Source: Lampris incognitus (lineage: Eukaryota > Chordata > Actinopteri > Lampriformes > Lampridae). From it: a stretch of 64,000 nucleotides of DNA. The stretch is taken from NCBI RefSeq assembly GCF_029633865.1, contig NC_079214.1, positions 22,690,873 through 22,754,872 of the forward strand, in the 5' to 3' direction. Numbering within the stretch: the stretch's first letter is position 1; the number at the start of each line of letters is the position of its first letter. This document shows, piece after piece, positions 21,322 through 34,814 of this stretch. The notes under the pieces are model-generated. The model saw only the letters and a program-made list of their open reading frames with translations, had not been told where the DNA came from and ran no database searches. Position numbers and translations under genes: made by a program.

Positions 21322-22788
21322 GTTTGATTAAGTTTGTAATACATTAGACAGCTTGTGTTAAATTTGACCCAAGGATACCTTTTTTACAAGGGTTTACTGG
21401 TGTCAGAAATGGTGAGCTCACCATTTACTGGCTGCCTTATATTTGTTATTGGTGAGCCGAGAGCACACAAGCAACAACAGGTGCCACACCTTGTTTGTAG
21501 CCTGAGAGAATCAATTGCAACAGGTCCACTTCTCACTGCCTCCTACACTGAACTATATTTGAACATTGCTCTACTCAAATGTTGATTCTCTGTCCAACAA
21601 AATCATCACATCATCATCATTATGTTTAAAATATGACTTAATGGAAAAAAACAATCACAGATTTAAGGTCTATGATGCTGAAATAAGATGCAGTCCAATT
21701 AACCTGATAATTCATTTAGGTTGTGGTCTTGTTTCAATTATTTTGAACCCTTTGTGTTAAAATTGTGTTAGAAATGGAAATTACAAATTGCAAAATATTC
21801 TTGATTATTACTTTAGACATTTTTGGAGCCCTATGAGAGGTTTACACAAATAGATAGGCTATAGGCCTGATAAACCAAGCAGCTTTAGCTTCACTAACTG
21901 CTTCGCTTAACTAGCTGACCACCAGTTTCCTTTGGCAACACTAATGTCAGTGAGTGCTATTGATACCAAAATATCATTAGGTATCTTATTCTAATAGTTC
22001 ATTTTTGACTATGGTCTCAGATAGAACTTCTTAATTCCAAGGTCATGACAAATCATTTTCTCTCTGGTCCTGCACTGAAGGGAGTCATACGTCATCCAGT
22101 TGACAAAGTTAATCACATGTGGGAGAGAAATCGCTATCATTATTTACAGGTAGACCATGCAAAAAAACAACAGGATTAGCTCACTGTGACAGTGCTGCTA
22201 TGCCGAAGAGATAGCAATCAAGTCAGAGAGATAGCAAACGACATCAACCAGTCTGTATTTCGTGATTAATCTTAAATTATGATTTCTCATTCTGAAGGCA
22301 TCGTTTCAGATTTAGCACTACCTACAACTATAGCCTAGCCGAGAATGTCTGTTGAGATTATATAAAGTATTACATAAATGTATGTCTTCCATAAAGCTCA
22401 TAGCAGCCCAGCTTGGCGAACTCTGCTTTTACTTCAAACAGTTTTACATGTGTATGCCCCTCCTACGCTGAAACGAGTTGTGCAAATACTTGAGGACTGT
22501 CATTGTAACACAGAATAGTAGTTTTTGTGTCATTACTCTAGTTACAGAGAATGCCCAATGGCATTCATTTGTTAGAAGTATTTATAATAAACCTGAGGTA
22601 CCATCAAATTGGCAAGACTAATACTGATGCTTAAATCACAAGATCCTGAAGTAGGATAAAAAATAAGGACCATTATAAAGTTCACAATTTTTCATGAAAA
22701 CTATTGTTAAAACATGAAACATTCTTAAAGCCAAACTGGAGTTAGCCAGACAGCCATAATTATGCTTTAGCCATAAATAAAATCACTA
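21322..22788. other. csnk1g1 5'UTR intron with a short repeat match near 21560-21620
   Basis: No gene recognised. The segment near 21560-21620 (ctctact.aaatgttgattctctgtccaaca) resembles the dispersed motif at 541-620 and 19300-19360. The rest looks like unique intron. Confidence 0.4.
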
Positions 22789-22796
22789 GTCTTCAT

Positions 22797-25700
22797 TAGG
22801 ATTGGGTATCCTTTAAATTTTATCGATTCCGGTTCCGATTCTGCTTAGCGATTCCGGTTCTTATCAATTCCAAGTTTTGATTCCAATACGGTAAAAAAAA
22901 GAGGCCACCTGTTTAAATAACAAAAATATCTTTATTTCTTTAAGCATTAACTGAACATTAACAATGTAAATACATATAAACACCTCAACCAAGGAAAATA
23001 CTGGTGTCCAAACAACACAGTCATATTTGTAGATAATTAGTAGTGGAAAATGCTCTAATCTCTCGTATATTCCACCTGACAACAACACAGTGGAAAGCAG
23101 TAACGGTTGAACCATTTGTGGATAATAACATTTTGAGCTTTTTGTTGCTTGTAACATGTATGTATGCATGACTATCCAACAGATAAATCGACAGTTTTTC
23201 TTCAGAAAGATCAGTATATCAGCCTTTTCAGGTAGTATGCAGAATCTTTCTGGACAAACAAGTGTCTCCAGCAGTGGAGAAACCCCTCTCACGGGGCTGA
23301 GGAGGCCTGGACGCACAAATATGAAAATGCTACCTCTGATAGCAAAGGATATGTGGTTCTGTTGTTCCACCACCAGGCAGCATGGTCATCAGATGTCACT
23401 GTTGGTGGCATCTCTTTGTACATCTGCAGCTCTCTTTCAGTCTGGTGCTGGATGGACGTGGTGCTGTTTGATAATAATATCTTCATCTTCAGGTCATCTT
23501 CAACAGCAAAAAGCTCCTCCAGCAGAGACATTATAGCCCTCTTGCAGGGAGGTGGCTGCTCCTCCTCTTCGTAACTCGCCTCAATATCTCTTTGTTGTCG
23601 TTTCTCCTCTGAATGCACTGTTACACCATCTTCTCCATGGGCATGCTCTGTTGGCTGCTCAGACTCAGTCAGCTTTCCTATCATCAACTTTTCCTTGACC
23701 TGGTCCCAGACAGTGCTGTCCTCCACCTTGTGCTTGAAACATGGGTCTAGAGCAGTGGCCTCTTCAAGGAAGTGTCTGATGTCATCTCCCCGGTACCGCT
23801 TGGAGAGGTTTTGCCAGACAGCCAAACATTGTGTCCATCTCTTCTACAGTGAAGTGCTTCTCCAGGTTCTGAAGAATTGGAAGGACCTGGCTGCATGTGG
23901 GGCTCTTTTCGGATGAAACAGATGAATGTGGATGTAAATAACACTCATCAGATGGTTGAACTCCTCTGCCTTTCGGAAATCTTCATACATGAATCGAGCA
24001 AGTTGGTCCCTCTCAGACGCTGGTCAAAGGTGGCTGCTTGGATTGCAGGATACTGCTCAAGGAATCGTTCCAGCATCATGTAGAGGGAATTCCAATGAGT
24101 TTGAACATCCAGGAATAGGGAGTGTTGAGACAAATCTATGAAACAAAGAAATTACACATGGACTTAAAATTGATAATGCATAGGAAATTAGATTAATTTT
24201 TTACTTTAATTTTAACAGTTATTGTCCGATTCTATGTGTATTTAAATGAGTTTTAAATAAATTAAAATAAATTTTGGTGCTTTGTGACAGACAATAGTTA
24301 TCTCATCACTATGAGATCCAGTTTTTATGTGTTTAAATGTGTTTTAAATGAATTAAAATGAATTGCTGTTGCTTTGTGATGGACAATAATGTTATCAATA
24401 TGAGATCCAGTTTTTATTTGGTGTAGTTAGTTACATAGTAAGACATGAGATGTATGTTATGTTACTTGCATTGTGTTAACAAATGTATTTTTTCCTGTAA
24501 AATGTACATAATAGTTCAGTTTAAATGAGCTGTCCTATAAAAAGGTCAAATGAAGTGAACTGAGGGATGCTTACTTAGGACTTGTTGCTTCTCCCAGAGC
24601 ACAGACTTTGCCATGGATGCCCGCTTCATCCAGACGACAACATCCCTGATCTTGGTGGTCCATTTTGCTACTGATGCCAGAGAGTAGACACTTTGTGCAG
24701 CAAGATTTAGTGTGTGGGCAAAACAACCCAGCTTTATGAATTGTAGCCTTTTTATTGCCACATCCGTTTGTGGCATTGTCAACAGTGACAGCCACTATTT
24801 TATCCAATATGCCAAATTCTTGCAAGATGTTACTAATTTCCACCACTGGTCCTGTTTGTGACGTATAGACTGCCTTTGTTTTGAGTACTTTTTGTCTCAT
24901 CTTTCCCTCAGTGAAATAGTGTGCTGTCACTGTAAGATAATGATCTTGGGAAATGCTTGTCCAGCTGTCGCTGATTAAGGCAACTTTGCTAACATCACTG
25001 AGCTCAGATATAATGTTGGACTTTTCCATCTTGTACCATGCAGGAATCAGTTGACTGCTCAAACTATGGCTGGAGGGAGTTTATTTTGAATTTAGGCCCT
25101 GGTCATCTCCCTGCAAATAAAAATTGAACATGACAGTAACTGTTACTGCACAAGTAACCTACCATCATCAAACTTTTTGTCCAACTTTTTCTTTTTTTTT
25201 AAAACCTCTCTTACCTAAATGAAGGGGATTCGACAACTGAGAACGGGTGTAGCCCTTTCACCACACAAGCCGTTACCGCTCTGTGGCACTCCTCAATTTT
25301 CTTTTTGGTCATACTTCCTTTTATTGCCAAAGAGAATGGTGTCTCATGGCTTGCTGTCTTCCCTGGCTCTACTGAAGGTGCTTGCGACGTGCTGGCACTG
25401 TCTGAGTCTGACACACTCGCAGTCGAAGACTGCGAACACTGTACATTCTTTCAAACCGATACCGTGCTGCCTTAAGTGTTTGGTCAGATTTGAGGTGCAA
25501 CCTGCCTTGCAGCTAATAAACCTCCCACATTTACTGCACTTAGCCTAACTGTTGCTTTCTTTGGCAAAGTACAGCCACACTTTGGACTGTTTACCGCGGT
25601 TCATCTTTCAAACTGCTGGTCAAATATGCTAACCGTTAGCTCGTATCAAAACAAATGGACACAGACACGCAGGTGCAGCTGCGTTGATGCGTAAGGTAGA

Positions 25701-25895
25701 CAGGTCCTGCCACATATATATAAAAGCTGCCAGGTCCTTGCAGACATATGTAGCCGTTGTTTGCAATAATAAAGACTTATATCTCTTTTAGGAACCAATA
25801 AGCAGAACCGAAATGAAACTTTTTTTAATGGGTACCCAGTACCCGGCATTTTTACTTGGTTCCAATTTGGAACAAAGTTTTGGTTCCCAACCGTA
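22797..25895 (-). mobile_element. hAT DNA transposon with a decayed BED-finger transposase
   Basis: 3099 bp flanked by a perfect 8-bp target duplication, GTCTTCAT (22789-22796 and 25896-25903). The ends are short imperfect inverted repeats (taggattggg against tacggttggg), and the subterminal regions are rich in 'ggttcc' words. The length fits an autonomous hAT element. A broken transposase occupies most of the minus strand. Confidence 0.92.
23190..25605 (-). pseudogene. ZBED-type hAT transposase, disrupted
   Basis: The minus strand begins near 25604 with 'MNRGKQSKVWLYF', leading into a BED zinc finger ('CSKCGRFISC' and 'TSNLTKHLRQHG'); a TAG interrupts it. Later blocks are 'VALISDSWTSISQDHYLT' with the first catalytic Asp, 'AVTVDNATN' with the second, 'CFAHTLNLA' and 'VQTHWNSLYMMLERF'. 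A C-terminal dimerisation region includes 'DDHAAWWWNN' and a frameshifted 'STAGDT' element near 23270. A probable intron or gap separates 24133 and 24546. Frameshifts near 24780 and 23270 and the early stop make it a pseudogene. Confidence 0.85.
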
Positions 25896-25903
25896 GTCTT
25901 CAT

Positions 25904-27298
25904 GTGGCTTTTCCAATTTTTCATCTTTCCCAACAGCGAGGTGCTCAAATTTAGCAAGCCCCAGACAGATTTAAATCCAACACAGATTAGGCAAATGACC
26001 AAATTTGGTAATTAACTAAAATTCATGGAATTCCGCCTAAATTACAGTTTGAAAAAAAAATAACAGGGTTGTAAAAGTCTTGAGTATGGAAAGGCTGCCG
26101 CTGTTGCTGAAAAGTTATTTGTGTGTGGGCTTTTGAGTGACTCATGCTCAGTATTGCCTGCACAGATTCGGCATCAAAGACATCTAGCTTGCTCTCAAGG
26201 GCAATTGTGCAGGGTTATTATTACATAAAACCAAGAGCAGAACATTGTGACTACAAAACTGACAGATTGAAGCTCAGACCAGCGGCATAGAGTGACGCTT
26301 CATTCTGTGCCAATAATAGTAATTTCTGGGCTAGTCTAACCAGGGAGACAAGTGCTTGTAAAAATCAACACAGCTGGGTGTTTTCTAAATTGAAGCTAGT
26401 GATTGAGCCAATCGTACCTGTTCAAGAAAAAGGGCACATTATTAAAACCAGCTGCAAAACGGGGTGACTGGATGATTGAGGATAACAATTTGATAGCTGC
26501 ACTCAATGACTCAAAGCCGGTTTTGATGGACAGGCTTTCTAGCTACTTCAACATTTTTAGAATTGGAACAAATTAACATTTTCTATGCTTTCAGTCATTT
26601 CATTTCCTATAAATATCAGGATTTCTCACACAAGGCTAATACTTAAGATACCAACCCCCTGTAAGTAAATCAACCGCCCCATATTATTTTTTGGGGGGGG
26701 GGGGGCAGATTTATTTTAGGTGCTGTGATGCAGTAAGCTGGCACTTAAATATAGTGTTCCTACTCAATGTTTTTTCGAAAAAGATTTTAAGCACTAGTTT
26801 ATCCTGACCCCACCCACTGACCAAAAAAAAAAAAGCCATGTAGAGTAAGAGGACAGTGATGTTGGTGTGGGTTAGACTGAAGGTGGCAGTGTTTTAGTAG
26901 AACACCTCACCCCCGCGTCTCACAAGTCTACCCAGAATGATAAGATTTAGATTTTTCTTAAACATATATTCTGTTAATCCCTGTGGGGAAATCCATCCTC
27001 TGCATTTTACTCATTCTAGCCGAGTAACTAGGAGCAGTGGGGCAGTCGCCGCGCAGCGCAACGCAGCGCAGCGCCTGGGGAAGCTGGCAAACAACATGGC
27101 ATATAACTTTTCTACTCTACTCACATTTTATTGGTCTAATGAGCAGGACTCCACGTGTATCACCTATACCACATAGTGTCTATTATGCCAATATTAAGTA
27201 GGCAATCCAGAGAGGATTGAATGTAATATGCATTTCCCCCCCAGACATAAGAAAACCTGCAGTGTGATTCGTCTCTTTTGTAAAATGTATTGTACATG
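25904..27298. other. csnk1g1 5'UTR intron; G run and a short repeat-like segment
   Basis: Holds a run of about 13 G at 26693-26706 and a segment near 26965-27080 (tccctgtggggaaatccatcctctgcattt...gagcagtgggg) that resembles a common teleost retroelement sequence from memory. No gene recognised. Confidence 0.4.
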
Positions 27299-27745
27299 GG
27301 GGCATCCAGGTAGAGTGGCGGTCTATTCCGTTGCCTACCAACACGGGACTTGCTGGATCGAGTCCCGTGTTACCTCGGCTCGGTCAGGCATCCCTACAGA
27401 CACAATTGGCCGTGTCTGCTGGTGGAAAGCTAGATGTGGGTATGTGTCCTGGTCGCTGCACTAGTGCCTCCTCTGGTTGGTTGGGGTGCCTGTTCAGGGG
27501 GGGAGGAGGAACTGGGGGGAATAGCGTGATCCTCCCACGCGCTACATCTCCCTGGTGAAACTCCTCACTGTCACGTGAAAAGAAGTGGCTGGCGACTCCA
27601 CATGTATCGGAGGAGGCATGTGGTAGTCTGCAGCCCTCCCCATATTGGCAGAGGGGGTGCAGCGGAGACCGGGATGGCTCGGAAGAGTGGGGTAATTGAC
27701 CGGATACAATTGGGAAGAAAAATCCATAAAAAAAAAGAAAAGAAA
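27299..27745 (+). mobile_element. tRNA-derived SINE, family A copy 2
   Basis: Starts 'gggcatccaggtagagtggcggtctattcc' in effect (A-box-like), with a B-box-like 'ggatcgagtcccgtg' about 45 bp later. The body is shared with copies 1 and 3 and ends in an A-rich tail 'aaaaaaagaaaagaaaaaaaa'. Orientation is plus. Confidence 0.87.
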
Positions 27746-27759
27746 AAAAAGAAAAACGT

Positions 27760-29640
27760 ATCACTTAAGCATGTAGTTGATATGCCCATACCAACATGTT
27801 TCCAGCTTGGGGGGGTACAAAGGTTTACTTCCCCTTTAATACTGATTGGCATTAAAATTGTTGATTACAATTTAATAATTTTACCTAAAATTTTGAAGTG
27901 TTTGCAAGTATGTTCCTGCTGTGCAGCACTAGAACAAAGGCCATCATGCAGCTAGTGGCTAACTCATTGCTGAACAGACCGGCAAAGCTTAAAATGTAGT
28001 CAAAATGAAAGCTCACTTGTAATTAGCTTTATGCTTTCTTTAGAAAACCCTCAACACTCAGTAGTATAATAGAGAGAAACCAAGCCTCTGTAGCCCCTTC
28101 CAACTCAAGCCCCTTTCACTCTTGTGCAATCAATTTTATCCTTGGCAGCTACAGCTGTGATGACAGACAGAAAAGAGCCCCTTCCACTTTTGTTTGACTT
28201 GAGAAGAGATCTTCCCCAGCATCTTCAAGATACACCTCGGCACTTTCTTTACACTCCGTCATTAAAAAAATGACCAAATGAATTTGAAACGGAAATAAGA
28301 CGCAACATTTTACATAAAATGTTGGTTGATATCAATTTATAGAAGTCAACAGCTGGTACAGAGAAAAATAGTTTAAATGCTTATATTTTTGGTGTCAAAA
28401 AAGAGATACAGACACTGAAACATTTCAGAGCCTTTACAGCACAAATTACAATGGAGTAAGGAATGCTATGGAGAGATACATGTGAAAGTCCAACAAAATT
28501 GTAGGCGTCTCCCACCGCCAGTCTGCTACTGGTGCTGTGGTGGTTCGTTATTATAGCAAAAGCTGCCAAGGTAAATCAGATCACACAAGGAGGTGAGACA
28601 AACATGGCGTCGGTAGGAGCACTTGGCTTGGAAAAAGGAGAGCATTATCAAACTAGTTAGGTTAGCCGTTTTGTTAACAGTGCAAAAAAAATGCAGCGTG
28701 GAAAACCAAACATTTCTCATCACTTAACAGCTCTGTCTTCAGTAAATTAATAGTAGCAAGGCAGTCTTTGACATTACTGGCTGTTAAGAGTCAGACGATC
28801 ACATTTGTTGCATTTTGCTGTACGTATATTCACAGTTTGTACCACAGCTTTGAATTCTTCACACATTGCTAACCTGGCAGTATGAATTGTCCTGTCTTAC
28901 ATGTAGGCTAAAGACTAGTAGGTATTAAGCAGTTCATACTGCTGCTTTTCCAATCATGAACTAATTTACATAGTGCTTAATACCATTTGATTGAAGAAAT
29001 TACTAAAGAAATTAATATGGGAAAGTTGGCAATGCAAGTCTAAGCAACAACAAAAAAAATAGATCTAGGTCAACTCCGACATATTTCACCTTTTTCATAC
29101 TGATGGGGCATTGAGAATGTTAACAAAACTAAAAAAGAGGGGAAAACAAGTTACACTACATGATATATGCATGGAATATGCTTGTTGAGATATCTTGACA
29201 AACTGATGCTTTTACATTTCATCGGTGAATGTACAAAGGACTACACTATTGACATCTCAGGTTTATATAAACAATAAAGGCTCTGAGTAGAGTGATTAAC
29301 CTTCACTAGAAAGATCAGCCTGGGAGGAGGGCCAGCCGATACTATGAGCTCCCACAGTGGCAGTGTCAAATAACAGCTGCTTGTCTCACCAAAGTCTGTT
29401 CTCAAGAGCTGCAATTAGATTTTTTCTTTTAACAGTCCTGTGAAACCAATAGTAGGAATTTGACTTTTCACCCAAACGAGTCAAAGATACGAAAAGATCA
29501 AACATATAAAACACCCAGGGGCGAGCAACAGGGGCAGCATAGGTTGGCAGCTGATGAAGTCTGCTCACGATACATTAATGCTCACAGCCCAACTGCTGTG
29601 CAGCAAATTATCTGGCGTTAAATGAATAAGTTATGACTAT
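27760..29640. other. csnk1g1 5'UTR intron, nothing recognised
   Basis: Unremarkable AT-rich DNA on both strands, without domain-bearing frames, transposon ends or RNA-gene signals that I can recognise. Confidence 0.4.
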
Positions 29641-30640
29641 TAGGGCTGCACGATATATCGTTTCAGCATCGTCGTTGCAATTTGCGCATGTGCAATAGTC
29701 ACATCATAGAATGTGCAATGTGAGGTATGGCAAATAAACTCAAGCACCTCATACCACAACTTTTTGCTGCTTGACACAAAAGGAAAACTCGCACGGTTCT
29801 CATTTTCCATGACTAATCTAAAAGAGAAGTCTATCTGATATAACACAAGTTACTCCGATGTAAGGGTTCTTGGATACATGGAGTTTGTTGCTAGTGAGTA
29901 ACATGCAGGCTCTGCATGCACAGCAAATCACCAATCACAATCATTCTTGATCAGTTTATCAAACAACCAAAGTGGGCCCTGCTAGTCGTCAACCACAACC
30001 TGAAAATGAGCAAGAAACAGGAGAAACACACCGAAAAGGAAGATGTGGTTGCAAAAAGAAAACTTCACTTGTATGAATTTTTAACATTTCGAATTATCTT
30101 TAAAACCAGGTGTTTCATCGAAAAGACATGCATGTTAGAGTTAATACTCCTGTCTGTGCCCCTGACCAAGGCAATAGGAAAAAGAACATGAGTTGGTCCC
30201 CAGGCGCTGCAGCTGCCCACTGCTCCTATAAAATAGGATGGGATAAATGCAGAAGACTAATTTCACTGAAAAAAGAAGAAGTAAATGACAAAAATAAAGT
30301 GGCTTTTTTTCTTCTCCTCTTGTTCATTGTTGTTTTTATTTTGATTAGGTGCAGACTACATAGTGAATTCTTGACCATGTGTAATTTGGAGCGTTTATTT
30401 CCAACCCATATCAGTATGCGCATTTGTCCGCTGTTGATCCTTCTCTGCCTGCTGTGCGCCGGGCGTGCACAGTTTTCAGCTCTTACAGTAGAATGGCCAC
30501 ATATTTACACACTACTCTTCAACAAAAACTTAAATCTCTACAATTCATTCTAGAATGGTTAATTCTTTCCAAATAGCTATTCTAGTCATCTGGTGAAAAT
30601 TCCTGTATTTTTGCATATTGCAATATATTGTCGCAGTTAA
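29641..30640. mobile_element. Probable non-autonomous DNA transposon, right end degraded
   Basis: The left end 'tagggctgcacgatatatcg' is the kind of terminus seen in abundant teleost non-autonomous elements. Near 30615-30640 'gcatattgcaatatattgtcgcag' resembles an inverted subterminal counterpart. No clear target duplication was found, and the final bases of the right end are missing or mutated. Boundaries are approximate. Confidence 0.45.
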
Positions 30641-30912
30641 CTTTTCATTACTGTTTGTTAGCTTGCTAATGATAATGTGAGCCAACGACAGCTGCACTTT
30701 GTACACTTCTGCTCTTTGTTAAGACTTTTCATTTCAGACGTATAAACTACTAATGGCAATGTGAGGTAGAATGGCATTTTTTCCATGGAAAGCTTTTTCA
30801 TCATGGGAATTAAATGATGCAGTGAATATTAGAGGGTGTTTGGATGTAACAACACACTTGTTACTTCGGGATAGACTTTAATGCAGTTTTTGGCTTTGTC
30901 AGCCACAATCAT

Positions 30913-30970
30913 ACTCCTCTTGGCAATTTTAGTTAAACACAACTCCTCTTGGCAATTTTAGTTAAACACA
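30913..30970. repeat. Two-copy tandem repeat, 29-bp unit
   Basis: The unit 'actcctcttggcaatttt agttaaacaca' occurs twice head to tail without mismatches (starts at 30913 and 30942). Confidence 0.9.
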
Positions 30971-33132
30971 ATTATTCTTAAAGCAATGGAAGGCAAAGTA
31001 AATACACTCCCAAATAAACAAATGTATCTGTTTATTTGCAGTGTATGTTTGTCATGTAATGCTGTTTTTGTTTGTAGGCATTTTATAATTTTGTATTTGT
31101 GTCAATGGGAATCCCTTGAAAATGAGATGCTACGTCTCAAGAGGCTAATAAGTTTAAATATCAAGTCATGAGCAATAAAAAATAGAAATAAAGTTTTAAA
31201 AAAAATAAAAATTGTAAAATGTAAAGGCCAACCATGATCAAGTAACAGTAGGGGAAGCATGCTAAAAAGAAGGAGACACGACTGGCATTATTGCAGTGTT
31301 AATCCATGCATTAAACTCAAAACAAAAGACTATATTTTCCAATTTTATTTGGCTTCAGAGATGCCAGAGTCTGTTTCCCATTGATGTCATTTGCTGGCAC
31401 TTTGATGACACTATGAAGATTTTAGTCATAAGGATATTTGAAAAATATAGATGTCTTGTCAATAAATTTGATTACCTCTGTCATTTGACAGTGACTAGGC
31501 CCTTCATGACAAAACGTTGCATTCAAATATTGAGTAAGTTATTCATCAAATCAAATTGAGTGATCCATGAAAATAACACTTCTCACAGCCATCCTTAAGT
31601 TTATCTTTGCAACCACATGTACTCTGGACACGCTGTTGTAAATACCTCTGCTAATCTGTAAACAAAGCTGACAGTTTATTGATCTTTATTACAGTAACTA
31701 TGTTCTATGGGCAAATAATTGCATGGGACTACACCTTTAATTGGCCCTTGAACGGGGTAATAATGCAGTCTGCTTAGATCATAAAATGAAATGTAACATG
31801 AATACCTTTCCCTAATTTTTTTTGGCCGAATTAAGACTTAATCAAAAAGGTTGCAGCCTGTAAATGTTAACCAAGACATAGTCTAGGAGTTACACTTCAA
31901 ACCAAGTTCTTGGATAAGCACAAACATTATGTTTTACTTTTTTCCAACCATTCACCCCCTGAATGTGACTTCATTGTTGAGAATGCAAACACTGCTTAAG
32001 AATACATCCACCTAGCCCCAAGTGTTTACTATTTTGTTTCTTAATGTCGAAGAGAATTGTAAAAACAGCATCCAAGTATCAAATCCACCAAGGTGCTCAT
32101 ATGATGTGCCATTTTAATACACACCACGTTTACATTTCTCGATACCACCTCCCACGTTACCGTTTGGAAAAAAAAGAAGAAAAAGAAAACAAGTTGTTTA
32201 TAGGGGGTAAATACCCAGTACCACTGGTGGTGTGCCGAAATGACGAGTGAACCCCGAAAATCCGGGACACGCTTAAAAATGATGTTCTATGGAGGTATCA
32301 TGTTGGCTGTGGAGCAAGGAAACATGACATTTACAAGGCTCGCAGTTTAACGCGACATTTTCTCAGAGGGAAAAAAACTGCAAGCATCGGGGTTAGGCCA
32401 CATCAAACCTGCATTAATTTAATAGAATTCTATCACGGTGTCCAGGTCAATGAGGGGCCTTAGCTCACTCAGGCACGTTAGCCAATGTTGCATTTGTGCC
32501 ATTCTGGCTTTTTACGCCCCCATAATAGACGGATAACTAGCTATTTAACGACTCTCATTGGTTAGAATGAAGAGGTGCTGTTAGGTAGCAATCATAAAAA
32601 GGTGAGTTCTTTAGACGCAAGTTATGGCGATGGCCACTTGACCACACGCAAAAAAAAAATTTTTTTTTTTAAAAGCAAACGTATGAAACATGCCACGGAC
32701 AAAGCCAGCCTGGGCAGTCTGATGACGGTCACATCAATTACACGGCGAACTAACCCAACGTTAGCAAAGTTAGCTGCCGTTAGCGCCACTAGCTTGCTAG
32801 CATCAACGTTAGCCTTGGCGGCTAGCAGCAGAGCCAATGTTGCAACACCTAACTCATAACTCTGTGGCTGGTTTAAAATTACCGTAAACCACGTGTCACT
32901 TTAAAACGAATATTTCTAATACACAACCGCATCGTTACGCTGCGGTGAACAAAAAGGTGAGGGAGGAATAATGGCTTAGCGTAACGCCTTAGCCAACAGT
33001 TACCACTGGTTAGGTAGCAGTTCAACCGAAAGCGACAAGGAAATTAGCTTAGCTACGAAAATATTGGCTTGCAAAGAGCTGTTCAAAAGTCTGATTTGCT
33101 AGCTAACTCTCACACAAAGACAACGGACTCAC
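30971..33132. other. Proximal csnk1g1 intron, GC-richer toward its right end
   Basis: No gene called. From about 32750 the text becomes richer in CpG and in 'gttagc'/'gctagc' words, a composition often seen around teleost promoters. It ends at a consensus GTGAGT donor on the minus strand. Confidence 0.45.
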
Positions 33133-33230
33133 CTTCGCTGTGTTAAGTCCGATGAGGACGCAAATCGTGTGTCTTGCGCGACTGTACAGAAACTGTGTAA
33201 AGTAAGGTGTTGAATATTTAAAAAAAATGT
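33133..33230 (-). other. csnk1g1: Candidate first, non-coding exon of csnk1g1
   Basis: On the minus strand the sequence 'taacacagcgaag' is followed by a perfect donor GTGAGT (33127-33132 on plus coordinates). It lies in CpG-bearing DNA between the end of snx1 and the csnk1g1 coding exons and has no coding capacity. The start is not defined; the right coordinate is a placeholder for a transcription start somewhere within about 33.2-33.5 kb. A CCAAT word occurs at 33484. This is inference from donor and context. Confidence 0.4.
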
Positions 33231-33711
33231 TATGCTGTTTCACGCCTTGAGCAAAGTGGCAACCACTTCCATTCTTTCTTGTTCATCTGCCCCCGCTTGT
33301 GAAAGGTCCGTATACACCGGATATACAAACACGGCACGCCCGCTTTACCATAAACATTTCCAGGTCATAGGTGGTCACGTTCTCCTAATGGTGGTGTGTG
33401 AAGTTTGTTGTACAAACGTTTCTCAAAGTTGTTGAAGAAATGGGGCATTATAGAGTGTCTTCCTGGTACTGCCGACTGTTTATCCAATCACGTTAAATTT
33501 CCCTCGGTCATCGACGCACAATGGTCTGTGCGAGACTGACATTATGAAAAGACTCCCAAATCGCAGATTAGATGTAAGGCAAGCAGAGATCAAAGAATCA
33601 ACCTGTCTAAACGAGCCACCAAGCAAAGGTCACGCAATTGTTTGCACCAACAAAGATTTTAAATGGGGAAAAAAATAAGCTTGAGAACAGTTAAAGATTC
33701 ATTATCAATCA

Positions 33712-33717
33712 TTTATT
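33712..33717 (-). terminator. snx1: Candidate snx1 poly(A) signal (AATAAA on the minus strand)
   Basis: TTTATT on the plus strand gives AATAAA about 1.1 kb downstream of the snx1 stop codon, which implies a 3'UTR of about 1.1 kb. The segment between has no other recognised feature. Confidence 0.45.
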
Positions 33718-34814
33718 CTTTACATCTACAGGTATTGTAACTTCAAGAAATGTTTGAGCTGATGTAAGTGATTACAAAAATAAAGCACATTCTTATGTAA
33801 ATATGACAAGACAGAAAACTACACTTACAAATGTTTAGGAAAATATGGGCCAATATTTTTCACGTGTGAAACCCAACTTGTCACATGTTTGAACACTGCC
33901 AACATTTGACAACATTGCCCATGGTTTAATTCAAGCACTGTACAGGTTATGTTACATGTACAAGGGAAGTGAGCAATCTCCATAACATTTCTAAATCATT
34001 TCTGCTGAGCATCCTCACCGCTGATAGTGACAGACCAATGCACTGCTTGCAGTCACTAATTCTCCATCACTCACTCTCTCTCTCACACACATGCGTATAG
34101 GATTACTGTGGAAGGAGGGGATTTCGCATAGATGAACATTATTCTGACAAAAAGACAATCATATAGAAAATAATTAGTGACTAGTTTTCACCAACAAGCA
34201 CTCAGTTATCTTAACATTCCTTGATCATTTTTGTAGTTGCGGCAAGTGAGTAAATACACACAAAGTAGCAAACTGTAACAATGTATTAATACTCTTGGTA
34301 ACTGGGTTCTTTCATCAATAGTGGTATATAATTAAAAGTCCTATCTGCCTCTGAAACAGATTCCATCAACATATTTTGTTAGAGACTGGAATGATTTATG
34401 TATACCTATCTTTGACTGTAAACTATGCACAATGTTATTATAAAAGGTAGTACCTGGACATTGACCATTCCATATCCTGGTCTGAGCAATTAACATAGAA
34501 CTCCCCCACTGTGACAGTGATTTTAACAAATACTATTGCCAAATTATTCCCTGCAGGTTTAATACTTTTTATGTCAAGGGAACCTTGCCATCTTCAAGTA
34601 AAGAATGTAAACAAGAAAGAATGTAAAAAAAAATATTTTTTAAGTGAGGAAGCATATCAAAGAACTGTACAGGTGTAGGGAATTAATTTTGATTAAAAAA
34701 AGAAATGGACAAATGGACGGTTCCTCAATAAGTAAATAGTCCTCTCAGTTCCTGGTCAGGAGGTAAAGTGTTCAAAAAGGCAGTTGGGGTCTCAATTTCA
34801 AAACAGTCTCCTTC

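Noticed and set aside
30110-30553. 147-codon plus-strand frame
   Set aside because: It lies within a probable non-autonomous transposon, with low-complexity hydrophobic content and no recognised family.
32622-32859. Overlapping frames rich in Ala, Leu and Asn near the csnk1g1 promoter
   Set aside because: They derive from repeated 'gttagc/gctagc' words in promoter-proximal DNA. No domain and no splice support.
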